Origin: Thalassolituus sp034111725
GTDB lineage: Bacteria > Pseudomonadota > Gammaproteobacteria > Pseudomonadales > Oceanobacteraceae
Reading direction: 5' to 3'
DNA: 64,000 nt
Assembly (NCBI RefSeq): GCF_034111725.1
Contig: NZ_JAWUWR010000043.1
Coordinates: 33,749-97,748 of the forward strand
The position numbers and the translations under genes were made by a program. Shown one piece after another: positions 16,382 to 25,215 of the stretch (the stretch's first letter is position 1; every line of letters starts with the position of its first letter). The notes under the pieces were generated by a model, which worked only from the letters and a program-made list of their open reading frames with translations, ran no database searches and was not told where the DNA came from.

Positions 16382-17755
16382 ATGAATTACAGTAGCCTGA
16401 TAATCGCCGTACTGATCGCCTTAGTTGGGGCCTATGTTTTAGGTCGCAACCGAGCAAGATCTATTGCCAGTCAGGGAATGAAAATGCATTCTCTGCCCAC
16501 TCACTATGGCGCCCTGATGTCGCTTTGGACCGGTCTTCCAGCACTTTTGTTGTTGTTGATCTGGAGCTTAGTTGAACCAGGCATCGTCGATTCCTTGTTG
16601 GTGTCGCAATTACCAACAGCCATTCAAGAAGGTAGTGCTACTGATATTCAGCTCGCCTTAAGTACGGTTCATAACCTAGCTATTAATGCTGGAGTTACCG
16701 CCGATGCTTCTTTGATGCCGGCGGTTAATCATCTACGTGACCTTCAGTCGCGTATTAATCTATTACAGGGTGGGGTAATCCTCGCCATGTTGTTTATCGG
16801 TATTGCGCTTACTTGGCGTCGAATTCAGCCGGAAATGCGCGCCCGTTCTGAGGTCGAAAGCATCGTCCGCGGTCTTTTGTTTGCGAGTTCTGCCGTCGCC
16901 GTTCTAACGACGGTCGGTATTCTTGCCAGTGTGCTGTACGAAGCATGGATGTTTTTTGGCAAGGTAAATGCCCTAGACTTTTTATTCGGCACAGTTTGGT
17001 CGCCACAAGTAGCTTTACGTGCTGATCAATCGGGATCATCGGGTAGCTTCGGTGCCATTCCGTTATTTACGGGGACTTTGCTGATTTCTGCGATCGCTAT
17101 GTTTATTGCTGTGCCGGTCGGTTTGATGGCTGCTATTTACTTGTCGGAGTATGCCAACTCAACAGTACGCCAGTACGCGAAACCGGCATTAGAAATTCTG
17201 GCGGGTATTCCGACTGTGGTTTACGGCTTCTTTGCGGCATTAACCGTTGCACCATTTATTCGTGAAGTCGGTGAATCCATGGGTTTGGCCGTTTCATCTG
17301 AAAGCGCCTTGGCGGCAGGTCTAGTCATGGGGATTATGATTATTCCGTTCGTGTCGTCGTTGTCTGATGATGTGATCAATGCTGTGCCGCAGGCACTGCG
17401 TGATGGTAGCTATGGTTTAGGTGCTACGCGCAGTGAAACGGTTAAACAAGTGGTTATTCCAGCGGCATTGCCGGGCATTGTTGGAGCTGTAATGCTCGCT
17501 GTTTCCCGTGCCATTGGTGAAACCATGATCGTTGCTATGGCGGCAGGTTTGGCAGCCAATCTAACCGCCAACCCACTCGACAGCGTAACCACGGTCACAG
17601 TGCAAATTGTAACCTTGTTGGTTGGTGACCAAGAGTTTGATTCACCGAAAACATTAGCCGCATTCGCGTTAGGCTTGGTGCTTTTCTTAGTTACCTTGGC
17701 CTTAAACTTTGTCGCTTTGAAAGTCGTACAGAAATACCGAGAGCAATATGACTAA
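16382..17755 (+). CDS. pstC: Phosphate ABC transporter permease PstC
   Basis: The 457-residue permease carries the binding-protein-dependent transport domain in its C-terminal half (about residues 225-450), including ILAGIPTVVYGFFAA and the EAA-like loop ALRDGSYGLGATRSETVKQV. The N-terminal part adds membrane segments and a periplasmic stretch, making it longer than the ~320-residue enterobacterial form but like the long forms of Pseudomonas relatives. It pairs with PstA, whose start overlaps its end by 8 bases. Confidence 0.93.
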   Translation: MNYSSLIIAVLIALVGAYVLGRNRARSIASQGMKMHSLPTHYGALMSLWTGLPALLLLLIWSLVEPGIVDSLLVSQLPTAIQEGSATDIQLALSTVHNLAINAGVTADASLMPAVNHLRDLQSRINLLQGGVILAMLFIGIALTWRRIQPEMRARSEVESIVRGLLFASSAVAVLTTVGILASVLYEAWMFFGKVNALDFLFGTVWSPQVALRADQSGSSGSFGAIPLFTGTLLISAIAMFIAVPVGLMAAIYLSEYANSTVRQYAKPALEILAGIPTVVYGFFAALTVAPFIREVGESMGLAVSSESALAAGLVMGIMIIPFVSSLSDDVINAVPQALRDGSYGLGATRSETVKQVVIPAALPGIVGAVMLAVSRAIGETMIVAMAAGLAANLTANPLDSVTTVTVQIVTLLVGDQEFDSPKTLAAFALGLVLFLVTLALNFVALKVVQKYREQYD

Positions 17756-19028
17756 CAATAATTTAAGTACTCGTGAAAAAGTAGAAAAGAGCATGAAGCG
17801 TCGCCGTGCTGGCGAAATGCGCTTTCGCGCTTATGGTATGGCATCGGTATTGTTTGGTCTGTTGTGCTTAGTCGTACTCTTTAGTGACATTATCTATAAA
17901 GGAGCGTCGGCTTTTAGTCAGACAGTCCTTAATACCGATATTGTGATTGATGCGAGTTATTTAGGTCTTAATGAAAAATCGACCGAAAAAGAAATAATGA
18001 ACGCTAACTTTGAAGGCTTAATCAAACAGCATTTCAAAGAAACCATTCAGCCTGATGGGCGCAAAGAGCGCAGCCAGTTATACGGTTTGCTCAGCGTCGG
18101 TGCTGGTTGGCAGTTGCAAGCTTTAGTGCTTGCTGATTCAAGCGTTATCGGCAAGAAAATAAATATCGACTTAATCGTAGACGACGATGTTGATCAGTGG
18201 TTTAAACATGATCGTGGCGAGCAGGAAGGCAGTTCGCGCCTTTCAGATTTACAGATTTCTTGGTTAGAAAACTGGATTGCAGAAGATCGTTTATTCACTC
18301 GTTTCAATAAACAGTTCTTTGTTAATGGTGATTCACGTGAACCTGAATTGGCGGGCATCCGCGGTGCTATTACGGGTACTTTGCTAACCTTAGTGGTTAC
18401 CTTTTTGTTGTCATTTCCAATTGGTGTGGCTGCCGCAATTTATCTGGAAGAATTTGCGCCGCGTAACCGCTTAACCGAAATCGTTGAAATCAATATCAAC
18501 AACTTGGCTGCAGTGCCGTCGATCACGTTTGGTTTATTGGGTTTGGCGATTTTCATTAACATGGTGGGTGTTGCACGTTCGACGCCGATTGTGGGTGGCT
18601 TGGTTTTAACCTTAATGACATTGCCGACCATTATTATTTCTGGGCGTGCAGCCATTAAAGCCGTGCCACCGTCGATTCGAGAAGCCGCATTTGGCCTAGG
18701 CGCTTCTAAAATGCAGGTGGTTTTTCACCATGTATTACCGTTGGCATTGCCTGGTATGTTAACCGGTACAATTATTGGTATGGCGCAAGCATTGGGCGAA
18801 ACAGCGCCCTTGCTTATGATTGGTATGGTGGCATTTGTGGTGGATGTTCCGGCCTTTATTAACGATCCATCGACAGTGCTGCCAGTGCAAATTTTCCTAT
18901 GGTCGGACAGTCCTGAACGTGGCTTTATGGAACGTACATCCGGCGCAATTATGGTTTTAATTGCATTTTTAATCACCATGAATACAACTGCCGTTATGCT
19001 TCGTCGCCGCCTAGAGCGTCGCTGGTAA
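17748..19028 (+). CDS. pstA: Phosphate ABC transporter permease PstA
   Basis: The 426-residue permease has a first membrane segment near residues 27-46, a large periplasmic domain (about 50-195), then the transport domain with five helices (about 200-420). NLAAVPSITFGLLGLAIF and the EAA loop SIREAAFGLGASKMQVVF are visible. It forms the phosphate channel with PstC. The long periplasmic insert resembles the extended PstA of Pseudomonas-type bacteria. It is translationally coupled to pstC. Confidence 0.93.
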   Translation: MTNNNLSTREKVEKSMKRRRAGEMRFRAYGMASVLFGLLCLVVLFSDIIYKGASAFSQTVLNTDIVIDASYLGLNEKSTEKEIMNANFEGLIKQHFKETIQPDGRKERSQLYGLLSVGAGWQLQALVLADSSVIGKKINIDLIVDDDVDQWFKHDRGEQEGSSRLSDLQISWLENWIAEDRLFTRFNKQFFVNGDSREPELAGIRGAITGTLLTLVVTFLLSFPIGVAAAIYLEEFAPRNRLTEIVEININNLAAVPSITFGLLGLAIFINMVGVARSTPIVGGLVLTLMTLPTIIISGRAAIKAVPPSIREAAFGLGASKMQVVFHHVLPLALPGMLTGTIIGMAQALGETAPLLMIGMVAFVVDVPAFINDPSTVLPVQIFLWSDSPERGFMERTSGAIMVLIAFLITMNTTAVMLRRRLERRW

Positions 19029-19099
19029 TCATCTAAGGATGAATTCCCCAATAATGCATAACGAGCAAACTGAACGAATTAAGAATTGGATCATGACTT

Positions 19100-19903
19100 A
19101 TGAGCTTTATTGAAAACCACACGACCGATGGCACGCCATATTGCGATGATGCAAAGCTGCGCGCTCGCGATGTTTGTGTTTATTACGGCGAGAAAAAAGC
19201 CATTCAAAATGTGAGTTTGGATATTGGTGCCAACGAAGTTATCGCGCTAATCGGCCCATCGGGTTGCGGTAAGTCGACATTCTTGCGCTGTCTAAATCGT
19301 ATGAACGACACCATTGATATTTGTCGAGTAACGGGTGAAATCTTACTGGATAGCGAAAATATTTATGACCCGAAAATCGATGTTGTGCCATTGCGTGCTC
19401 GTGTCGGCATGGTATTTCAAAAGCCGAATCCATTTCCTAAGTCTATTTACGACAACGTCGCTTACGGACCGCGCATTCATGGTTTGGCCAGTTCGCGGGT
19501 TGATATCGATGAAATCGTCGAAAAAAGTTTGCAGCGTGCCGGTCTTTGGAGTGAAGTTAAAGATCGGCTGCATTCACCAGGCACTGGTTTGTCGGGCGGT
19601 CAGCAGCAGCGCTTGTGTATTGCTCGCACGATTGCGGTTGATCCTGAAGTTATTTTAATGGATGAGCCGTGTTCCGCCCTTGATCCAATTGCAACTGCTA
19701 AGATAGAAGAGTTAATTGACGAGTTGCGGGAAAATTACACCATCGCGATTGTGACGCACTCGATGCAGCAAGCTGCTCGTGTATCACAGCGCACCGCTTA
19801 TTTTCACTTGGGTCAGTTGATCGAAGTGAACTCTACGGATCGGGTGTTTACCACTCCTGAACACGCACTGACAGAAGCCTACATAACCGGCCGCTTTGGG
19901 TAA
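19100..19903 (+). CDS. pstB: Phosphate ABC transporter ATP-binding protein PstB
   Basis: The 267-residue ATPase shows Walker A GPSGCGKST, signature LSGGQQQR, Walker B VILMDEPCSALDP and the switch histidine in IVTHSMQQAARVS. It energises PstCA and, with PhoU, signals phosphate sufficiency to PhoR. The start ATG at 19100 follows a weak GGA. A short ATG at 19093 is out of frame. Confidence 0.96.
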   Translation: MSFIENHTTDGTPYCDDAKLRARDVCVYYGEKKAIQNVSLDIGANEVIALIGPSGCGKSTFLRCLNRMNDTIDICRVTGEILLDSENIYDPKIDVVPLRARVGMVFQKPNPFPKSIYDNVAYGPRIHGLASSRVDIDEIVEKSLQRAGLWSEVKDRLHSPGTGLSGGQQQRLCIARTIAVDPEVILMDEPCSALDPIATAKIEELIDELRENYTIAIVTHSMQQAARVSQRTAYFHLGQLIEVNSTDRVFTTPEHALTEAYITGRFG

Positions 19904-19914
19904 GGGGAAATACC

Positions 19915-20637
19915 ATGGAAATGAATTTTAATCAGCACATATCAGGTCAGTTTAATGCTGATCTTGAAGCCATTCGCAGTCATATGATGAGTATGGGTGG
20001 ATTGGTAGAGCGCCAAGTAGCAAATGCCATCGAAGCGATTTGTAATGGCGATACTCGTATTGCCGACGACGTAATTCGTCGTGAAGATGATGTCGATAAA
20101 ATGGAAGTAGCGATTGATCGCGAATGTACGCAAATTCTTGTGCGTCGCCAACCGGCAGCTTCTGATTTGCGTATGGTGCTTGCCGTTTCTCGTGTTGTGC
20201 GTGACCTTGAGCGTATGGGCGATGAAGCGAGTAAAATTGCGATCCATACACTAGAAGTTAGCGATGCGAAAAATCCACAGTTGTGCCAGCAATCAATGCG
20301 CTATATGGGAACCGAAGTTGTGAAAATGATTGCTGGGGCTTTAGATGCCTTTGCTCGTCACGATGTTGATGGTGCCATTGAAGTCGTTCGTAATGATAAG
20401 TTAGTGGATAAGCAATACGCTTCAGCATTGCGTGAGTTAATCACTTATATGATGGAAGATCCACGTTCCATTGGGCAAGCGATCAGTATCCTATGGATTT
20501 TACGCGCCATCGAACGTATTGGTGACCATGCACGTAATATTTCAGAGCAAGTTATCTACTTAGTGAGCGGCGCTGACGTACGTCACAGTTCATTAACTGA
20601 AATTGAAGAGCAAGCTCACAAAGAAGCAAAAGAATAA
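19915..20637 (+). CDS. phoU: Phosphate signalling protein PhoU
   Basis: The 240-residue all-helical protein has two PhoU repeats with the metal-binding E/DxxxD patterns, seen as RVVRDLERMGDEASKIA and RAIERIGDHARNISEQ. It is the negative regulator linking Pst transporter state to PhoR kinase activity. It begins 11 bases after pstB with GGGGAAA as RBS, and ends the operon before a strong terminator. Confidence 0.95.
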   Translation: MEMNFNQHISGQFNADLEAIRSHMMSMGGLVERQVANAIEAICNGDTRIADDVIRREDDVDKMEVAIDRECTQILVRRQPAASDLRMVLAVSRVVRDLERMGDEASKIAIHTLEVSDAKNPQLCQQSMRYMGTEVVKMIAGALDAFARHDVDGAIEVVRNDKLVDKQYASALRELITYMMEDPRSIGQAISILWILRAIERIGDHARNISEQVIYLVSGADVRHSSLTEIEEQAHKEAKE

Positions 20638-20700
20638 GACTTTTTGCGTCGATCACTTAGCTGAAGACGTAATATTCTGGAATTTTCCCTGTTTGAATTG

Positions 20701-20731
20701 ACGCCACTCATTGAGTGGCGTTTTTTATTTT
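20701..20731 (+). terminator. Rho-independent terminator of pstSCAB-phoU
   Basis: ACGCCACTCA pairs with TGAGTGGCGT as a 10-bp perfect stem, followed by a run of T. It lies 64 bases after the phoU stop. Confidence 0.92.
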
Positions 20732-20791
20732 ATCCCCGCCTATTCAATTCTTGATCTCCAGCTACAATTTCAAGGCTTCGCATTCATGAAA

Positions 20792-20889
20792 TTGTCATCG
20801 AACAGTCATATTTTGTGTTCATGTCATATTTCTGTAATAAAGATGACATAGATTTGTCATCACTCGGTCATGAAGATCGAAATTAGAAA
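20792..20889 (+). promoter_or_regulatory. Three Pho boxes and -10 upstream of the porin gene
   Basis: This is the regulatory part of a 318-base gap. Three PhoB-like sites with 7-4-7 layout occur: TTGTCAT-CGAA-CAGTCAT (20792-20809), ATGTCAT-ATTT-CTGTAAT (20821-20838) and TTGTCAT-CACT-CGGTCAT (20854-20871). TAGAAA (20884-20889) follows the last box by 12 bases and is the probable -10. Boxes two and three are 33 bases apart, about three helical turns. Strong phosphate-starvation control is expected. Confidence 0.8.
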
Positions 20890-20955
20890 AAAATAACCTT
20901 GATTGCCAACTGGGCGAATAATCGCCGGTTACACAACCAGAATGGAACTACCACA

Positions 20956-21888
20956 ATGAAAAAATTAGCTTTGTCTTTGGCTGTTGCCGCAGCACCTTTT
21001 ATCGCTCAAGCAGAAACGATTGAGATCGAAAAGCCATCTTTTTATGGCAAGTTGAATGTGACCCAAGAGTTTGTGCAGCCAGAAAATGCCGGTAACTACA
21101 GCCAGTTAAACTCAAATGCATCACGTTTGGGCTTAAAAGGTAAAATCGCATTGGATCATGGTTTAACGGGTATTTATCAGATTGAATACGAAGTGAATGC
21201 GGATGATGGTACCGAGAGCAGAAGTGGTAACACGTTGACTCAACGTAATACGTTTGCGGGCGTTAAAGGCGAGTTCGGTGAAGTGATTGTTGGTATGTTT
21301 GATACGCCATTTAAAGCGACCCAAAACAAAATTGATTTGTTCAATGATCTTCAGGGTGATATCAAAAACTTCATCAGTAACAGTGAAAACCGTAAAGAAA
21401 ATAGCGTTCAGTACACCTCGCCAAATATGGGCGGCGCAGTTGTTACGGTTGATCACATCAACTCTGAAAACGAAAATACTAATAACGGTTTGTCTACTTC
21501 TGTTGCTTACACGTTAGAAAATATCTATGTTGCGGCAGCTTACGATAACGAAGTCGAAGGCGAAAAAATTGACGCCTACCGTGCTGTTGTTCAGATTACG
21601 ATTGATGCGTTGCAGTTAGGCGTATTAGCTGAAAACCAAGATAACGCTGATAGCTCAGAAGACGGCTGGTTGGCGTCTGCACGGTTCAAACTGGACAGCA
21701 AAATCGCTCTGAATGCTCAGTACGGCCAATCAGATATCCGCGAGAAAGGCGCTTCTACTATGAGCCTTGGTGCGGATTACAAGCTAGCAAAAACTGCTAA
21801 AACCTTCGTATACGTGACTCAAGAAGATTCTGACGATGAGTCATTGAATGCGACTTACATTGGTGGTGGCTTAGAATATAAATTCTAA
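20956..21888 (+). CDS. Phosphate-starvation-inducible outer membrane porin
   Basis: The 310-residue protein begins with a signal peptide (MKKLALSLAVAAAPFIAQA). It continues as alternating beta-strand sequence and ends in YIGGGLEYKF, with the C-terminal phenylalanine required for outer-membrane insertion. Motifs such as FYGKLNVT, SRLGLKGK, RNTFAGVKGEFGEVIVG and NSVQYTSPNMGG belong to the general trimeric porin family (Porin_4), not to the OprP/OprO family. The ATG at 20956 is chosen because it starts the signal peptide. Pho boxes upstream and the neighbouring phoU suggest phosphate or anion uptake in starvation. Confidence 0.88.
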   Translation: MKKLALSLAVAAAPFIAQAETIEIEKPSFYGKLNVTQEFVQPENAGNYSQLNSNASRLGLKGKIALDHGLTGIYQIEYEVNADDGTESRSGNTLTQRNTFAGVKGEFGEVIVGMFDTPFKATQNKIDLFNDLQGDIKNFISNSENRKENSVQYTSPNMGGAVVTVDHINSENENTNNGLSTSVAYTLENIYVAAAYDNEVEGEKIDAYRAVVQITIDALQLGVLAENQDNADSSEDGWLASARFKLDSKIALNAQYGQSDIREKGASTMSLGADYKLAKTAKTFVYVTQEDSDDESLNATYIGGGLEYKF

Positions 21889-21904
21889 GATCTAACTGAA
21901 GTAG

Positions 21905-21936
21905 AAAAAGGCGCTTATTAATTAGGCGCCTTTTTT
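21905..21936 (+). terminator. Rho-independent terminator of the porin gene
   Basis: AAAAAGGCGC pairs with GCGCCTTTTT around an A/T-rich loop and is followed by T's. It lies 17 bases after the porin stop, between converging genes, and its A-tract may let it serve phoR on the other strand too. Confidence 0.88.
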
Positions 21937-21977
21937 ATTGCTCTCAGGATACTGGTTTTATCGACGCTGAGCTGATA

Positions 21978-23234
21978 TCAGCGAACGCGATAGGTTGGAA
22001 TTATGAAGCTAAAAGTGCTGCCTTCACCTACGGCTGAATCAATGAGCAATGTCGCATCGTGGTGCTCAAGTGCATGCTTAACAATAGCAAGGCCTAATCC
22101 AGAGCCACCAATTTCAGATTCTCGTGATTCATCAACGCGATAAAAGCGTTCTGTGATTCGATTGATGTGCTCGGCGGGAATACCATCGCCTTGATCTATA
22201 ACGCTTACTTTTAAACCTTTCATTGAGGTGTGAATTTTTAAGGTCACATCTTTGCCACCGCCGTATTTTAGAGCATTGGTTAGCAAGTTAGTTAATATGG
22301 AGCGGATCTCATCGGGAAAGCCTTCAACCTCAGCTTTAGCGCGGTCATCCATAGTGATATGACCTTCGGCAAAGTCTCGTAGCTGATCGATAACCTCGTG
22401 GCATAGCTGAGTAAAACTAAACCACTCGCCTTTGCGCTCGCTACTAACGCTTTCTAGTTTCGATAATTCAATAAGATCATTTACCAGCATGGTCATGCGC
22501 TTACTTTGACTGTCCATTTGATAAATGGCTTTGTTCATGGAGCTGGGCAGTTCCATGTCGCTCATCATTTCTAAGTAGCCATTGAGTACGGTCAGAGGCG
22601 TTCGTAATTCGTGCGATACGTCGGCGATGAAGTTCTGGCGCATCGACTCGACACGCTTTCGCTCGGTCACATCGCGCACCAGCATGACCTTTTGCTCGTA
22701 ACCAAATTCAGTAATTTGTAATTGCAGACTGAATTTGCGCATGTCGAATTGTAAGGCTTCACGAAAGTCGCCTTGATCGAAATAGCGCACAAATAATGGG
22801 TGACGAATTAGGTTCTTAACGTGTTGCCCTGCATCGTCCTTGCGCAAGCTTAACAGGCGGATCGCAGCGCCGTTGATGGTGGTAATGAAACCTTCTTGAT
22901 CAAGAATGAGGACGCCGTCTTGCAGTGATTCAATACCTTGGTTGTAGCGTTGTAATTCCATGGCTTGTTTGGCAAGTCGCGCGCGTAACTGTTTTTCGCG
23001 TCGTAGCAGCTTATCAACGCTGTAACCGACATAACCACTGTCTTGTGGCGGTGGGCCTAAGCGGTAGCTCCAACGATAGAGTGCTTGAGCGGCGTGTAAG
23101 CTGACCAGCTGGGAAACTGTCAGGCCGGTGAGTAACCCGACGGTTGGATAGCCTACAGACCAACCTGCTGCTAGTCCGGTACCTACTAAGGCACCTACTC
23201 GAAAGAGTTCTTTTTGCCACGCACTTTGATGCAA
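21978..23234 (-). CDS. PhoR-type sensor histidine kinase, first copy
   Basis: The 418-residue kinase has a short membrane-anchoring N-terminus (about residues 10-45), a PAS domain (about 95-200), the dimerisation box DVSHELRTPLTVLNGYLE with the phospho-histidine, N box NLLTNALKYGG, G1 DQGDGIP and G2 GGSGLGLAIVKHAL. This is the PhoR layout. The start is a TTG three bases after the phoB-like stop, preceded by GAGGA. Together with 23238-23945 it forms a second PhoBR-like system, distinct from the pair beside ubiA (28316-30368). Confidence 0.88.
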   Translation of the reverse strand: MHQSAWQKELFRVGALVGTGLAAGWSVGYPTVGLLTGLTVSQLVSLHAAQALYRWSYRLGPPPQDSGYVGYSVDKLLRREKQLRARLAKQAMELQRYNQGIESLQDGVLILDQEGFITTINGAAIRLLSLRKDDAGQHVKNLIRHPLFVRYFDQGDFREALQFDMRKFSLQLQITEFGYEQKVMLVRDVTERKRVESMRQNFIADVSHELRTPLTVLNGYLEMMSDMELPSSMNKAIYQMDSQSKRMTMLVNDLIELSKLESVSSERKGEWFSFTQLCHEVIDQLRDFAEGHITMDDRAKAEVEGFPDEIRSILTNLLTNALKYGGGKDVTLKIHTSMKGLKVSVIDQGDGIPAEHINRITERFYRVDESRESEIGGSGLGLAIVKHALEHHDATLLIDSAVGEGSTFSFIIPTYRVR

Positions 23235-23237
23235 ACG

Positions 23238-23945
23238 TTAGTCCTCGCTCAGATCGGCGGTCGGTGCAAAACGGTAGCCTGCACCGCGAACCGTCTGGAT
23301 TAAGTGTTCATGGCCATCGATGGATATGGCCTTACGCAAACGCCGAATGTGAACATCAACGGTGCGGTCATCAATGTAGACGTTGCCGCCCCATACTCTG
23401 TCGAGCAATTGCGCACGCGAGTGCACACGGTTGGGATGGCGCATGAAGTATTCTAACAGGCGGAATTCAAGCGGGCCTAGAGGGACATCTTGCTTATTGA
23501 CTTGGCACTTTTGTTCGGCAGGCATGAGCATTAGCTGTGCTGCGGTAAGGGCTTGTTCGTTGTCGGTAATGCCTGCCCGTCGCAAGACTGAGCGAATGCG
23601 AGCAATCATCTCGCGGGGGGAGAAAGGTTTGACGATGTAGTCGTCGGCGCCAGCCTCTAAACCCCGTACGCGGTCATCTTCGTCGCCACGAGCGGTCAGT
23701 AAAATAACCGGTAAATCCTGGGTGCGAGGATCACGTTTCAAACGTTGTGTTAATTCAATGCCAGATAGCATGGGCATCATCCAGTCCAGTAAGACTAAAT
23801 CAGGACGGTCGTTTACGATCATCTGATGCGCCAGCATACCGTTTGCAGATCGACGAGATTTAAATCCCGCCATTTCTAAGCTGGTACAGATCAGATCGCA
23901 GATAGCGGGTTCGTCGTCGACAACGAGAATATATCCACCACTCAT
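23238..23945 (-). CDS. PhoB-type response regulator, first (divergent) copy
   Basis: The 235-residue protein has a receiver domain (phosphorylated aspartate in VLLDWMMP, lysine in IVKPFSP) and an OmpR-type winged helix with RTVDVHIRRLRKAI and VRGAGYRF. It is clearly PhoB-like but departs from classical PhoB more than the second copy does, for example in the linker (ITDNEQALTAAQL) and where E. coli has LDPTSHRVM. A Pho-box-like site lies 39 bases upstream, so it may be under PhoB control. Its kinase follows 3 bases downstream. Confidence 0.87.
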   Translation of the reverse strand: MSGGYILVVDDEPAICDLICTSLEMAGFKSRRSANGMLAHQMIVNDRPDLVLLDWMMPMLSGIELTQRLKRDPRTQDLPVILLTARGDEDDRVRGLEAGADDYIVKPFSPREMIARIRSVLRRAGITDNEQALTAAQLMLMPAEQKCQVNKQDVPLGPLEFRLLEYFMRHPNRVHSRAQLLDRVWGGNVYIDDRTVDVHIRRLRKAISIDGHEHLIQTVRGAGYRFAPTADLSED

Positions 23946-23966
23946 CAGCGGGCCTCAGTGTATGGC

Positions 23967-24002
23967 ATTATTGCGGCGGGTATTGTGACATTTTTATGAA
24001 AT
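23967..24002 (-). promoter_or_regulatory. Pho-box-like site and -10 for the first phoB copy
   Basis: Reading the minus strand, ATTTCAT-AAAA-ATGTCAC (24002-23985) has the 7-4-7 layout with 11 of 14 repeat positions agreeing with the consensus. AATAAT follows 12 bases later (23972-23967). Weaker than the other Pho boxes but of identical geometry. Confidence 0.6.
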
Positions 24003-24054
24003 GAAGCTAGTGCAGATTATTTTGAAAAATCTTTGATTTATAACGAAAAAAGTC

Positions 24055-24083
24055 TTGACGGGTTTTCAATTCATCCGTAATAT
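24055..24083 (+). promoter_or_regulatory. Sigma-70 promoter of tRNA-Thr
   Basis: TTGACG and TAATAT are separated by 17 bases. The expected start lies about 7 bases before the tRNA, so processing of the 5' leader is minimal. Confidence 0.85.
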
Positions 24084-24096
24084 CCACGCCCACTTA

Positions 24097-24172
<76 letters not shown>

Positions 24173-24176
24173 GTTT

Positions 24177-24210
24177 AAAAAGCCCACTTCTTTGAAGTGG
24201 GCTTTTTTTT
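24177..24210 (+). terminator. Rho-independent terminator of tRNA-Thr
   Basis: AAAAAGCCCACTTC pairs with GAAGTGGGCTTTTT as a long stem, followed by more T's, directly after the tRNA. The A/T flanks allow it to work for the converging gene at 24220 too. Confidence 0.93.
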
Positions 24211-24219
24211 GCCTTGAAT

Positions 24220-24711
24220 TTAGAAGTACACATTCAGCTGCAAGCTGTAACTATTATGTACTTCTTCGTTGCGACTTAAGCCATATCGAATTTCGCCGCG
24301 TTCGGGTTCACCTTTATATACTTCCCATGCAGTCCAAATGGCTCGTTCTAACGTGCTTTCTGGCATGTAGACATCATTGATATAGGTTGGATAGTGCTGC
24401 TGTTCGGCTATGCTGCTGTACCAGTTATCAACATCCGGGGAATGATCAGGATCGGCGGCGAATGTGCTTGAAATAGGTGCCATGAAGGCAAAGCAGGCGG
24501 CGCATGGGCGTAACCACTGTTGTCGTTTTAGCGCACGTTTCAATGTTTTGTTGTCAATCGCTCTAATGGCGATTAGGGCTTGCCCAAGTTGGCAGTTTTG
24601 CTCTTGCTGTAATCGCAAGGCGGTATCAAGCTCATTAGCGGTAATCAGGCCACGGTTGAGTAGCAACTGACCTAGGCTATGCGGTAGGACAGGGAGAGAT
24701 TTGGACGGCAT
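24220..24711 (-). CDS. Small protein with GspE/MshE N-terminal-like domain
   Basis: I do not know this 163-residue protein. Residues ~8-60 (LGQLLLNRGLITANELDTAL, then LGQALIAIRAI) look like the helical N-terminal domain of GspE/PilB/MshE ATPases, which in some members binds cyclic di-GMP. A hydrophobic stretch follows (about 68-85, CAACFAFMAPISSTFAAD) that resembles an internal signal or membrane segment, then a C-terminal part ending in SYSLQLNVYF. No ATPase domain follows. Domain resemblance is my reading and is moderate; function is unknown. Confidence 0.65.
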   Translation of the reverse strand: MPSKSLPVLPHSLGQLLLNRGLITANELDTALRLQQEQNCQLGQALIAIRAIDNKTLKRALKRQQWLRPCAACFAFMAPISSTFAADPDHSPDVDNWYSSIAEQQHYPTYINDVYMPESTLERAIWTAWEVYKGEPERGEIRYGLSRNEEVHNSYSLQLNVYF

Positions 24712-24862
24712 CTTGGGGCTTCCGTAAACAGCTTGTTCTAACTATGGCACAGTGATTACACAAAACCACCAGAGTGCGTAACAGCAGGGTTGTCTTTTGT
24801 AACCCTGCTGGAAGCTTTGCAATGTCTTGACTAAGCTCCTGATGAAGCATTAAGGAGCCTAT

Positions 24863-25186
24863 ATGTCGTTGCTCGTATCGTTAGCTAACTTGATTCGTCC
24901 CCACACCGCAGATATCGCCCTAGCAATGGTTGCGACCTTGTTAGTGGTTTTTGGTGATCACATTAATGATGCCGTACGCCGTTTAGTTAAAGGTCAGCCG
25001 ATCTGGGCTCGAGTGGGGGTGTTTATTGCGCTCTGTACTTTTGGTTATGGTGCCCTGTCGGTTTGGCTAACGCCTGTCTTGAGGAGCTATTTGCAGACGC
25101 TATCGGCGGGTGAGTATTTAGCCGTTGTCGCTGGAGGTTTTTTGCTGGTTGGTATTTTGGCTGAACGCCATAAGAAGGGGCGTTAA
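24863..25186 (+). CDS. DUF3392 family small membrane protein
   Basis: The 107-residue protein has three hydrophobic segments (about residues 17-31, 48-70 and 82-102). It shows the pattern I associate with DUF3392: LIRPHTADIALAMVATLLVV, then GDHINDAVRR, FGYGALSVWLTP and a C-terminal LVGILAERHKK. AAGGAG precedes the ATG. The family is conserved in Pseudomonas-like bacteria without a known function. It stands alone between the MshE-like protein and the candidate small RNA on the other strand. Confidence 0.75.
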   Translation: MSLLVSLANLIRPHTADIALAMVATLLVVFGDHINDAVRRLVKGQPIWARVGVFIALCTFGYGALSVWLTPVLRSYLQTLSAGEYLAVVAGGFLLVGILAERHKKGR

Positions 25187-25215
25187 TTGAATAATTACTG
25201 GCGTTTGTGGGCCCT

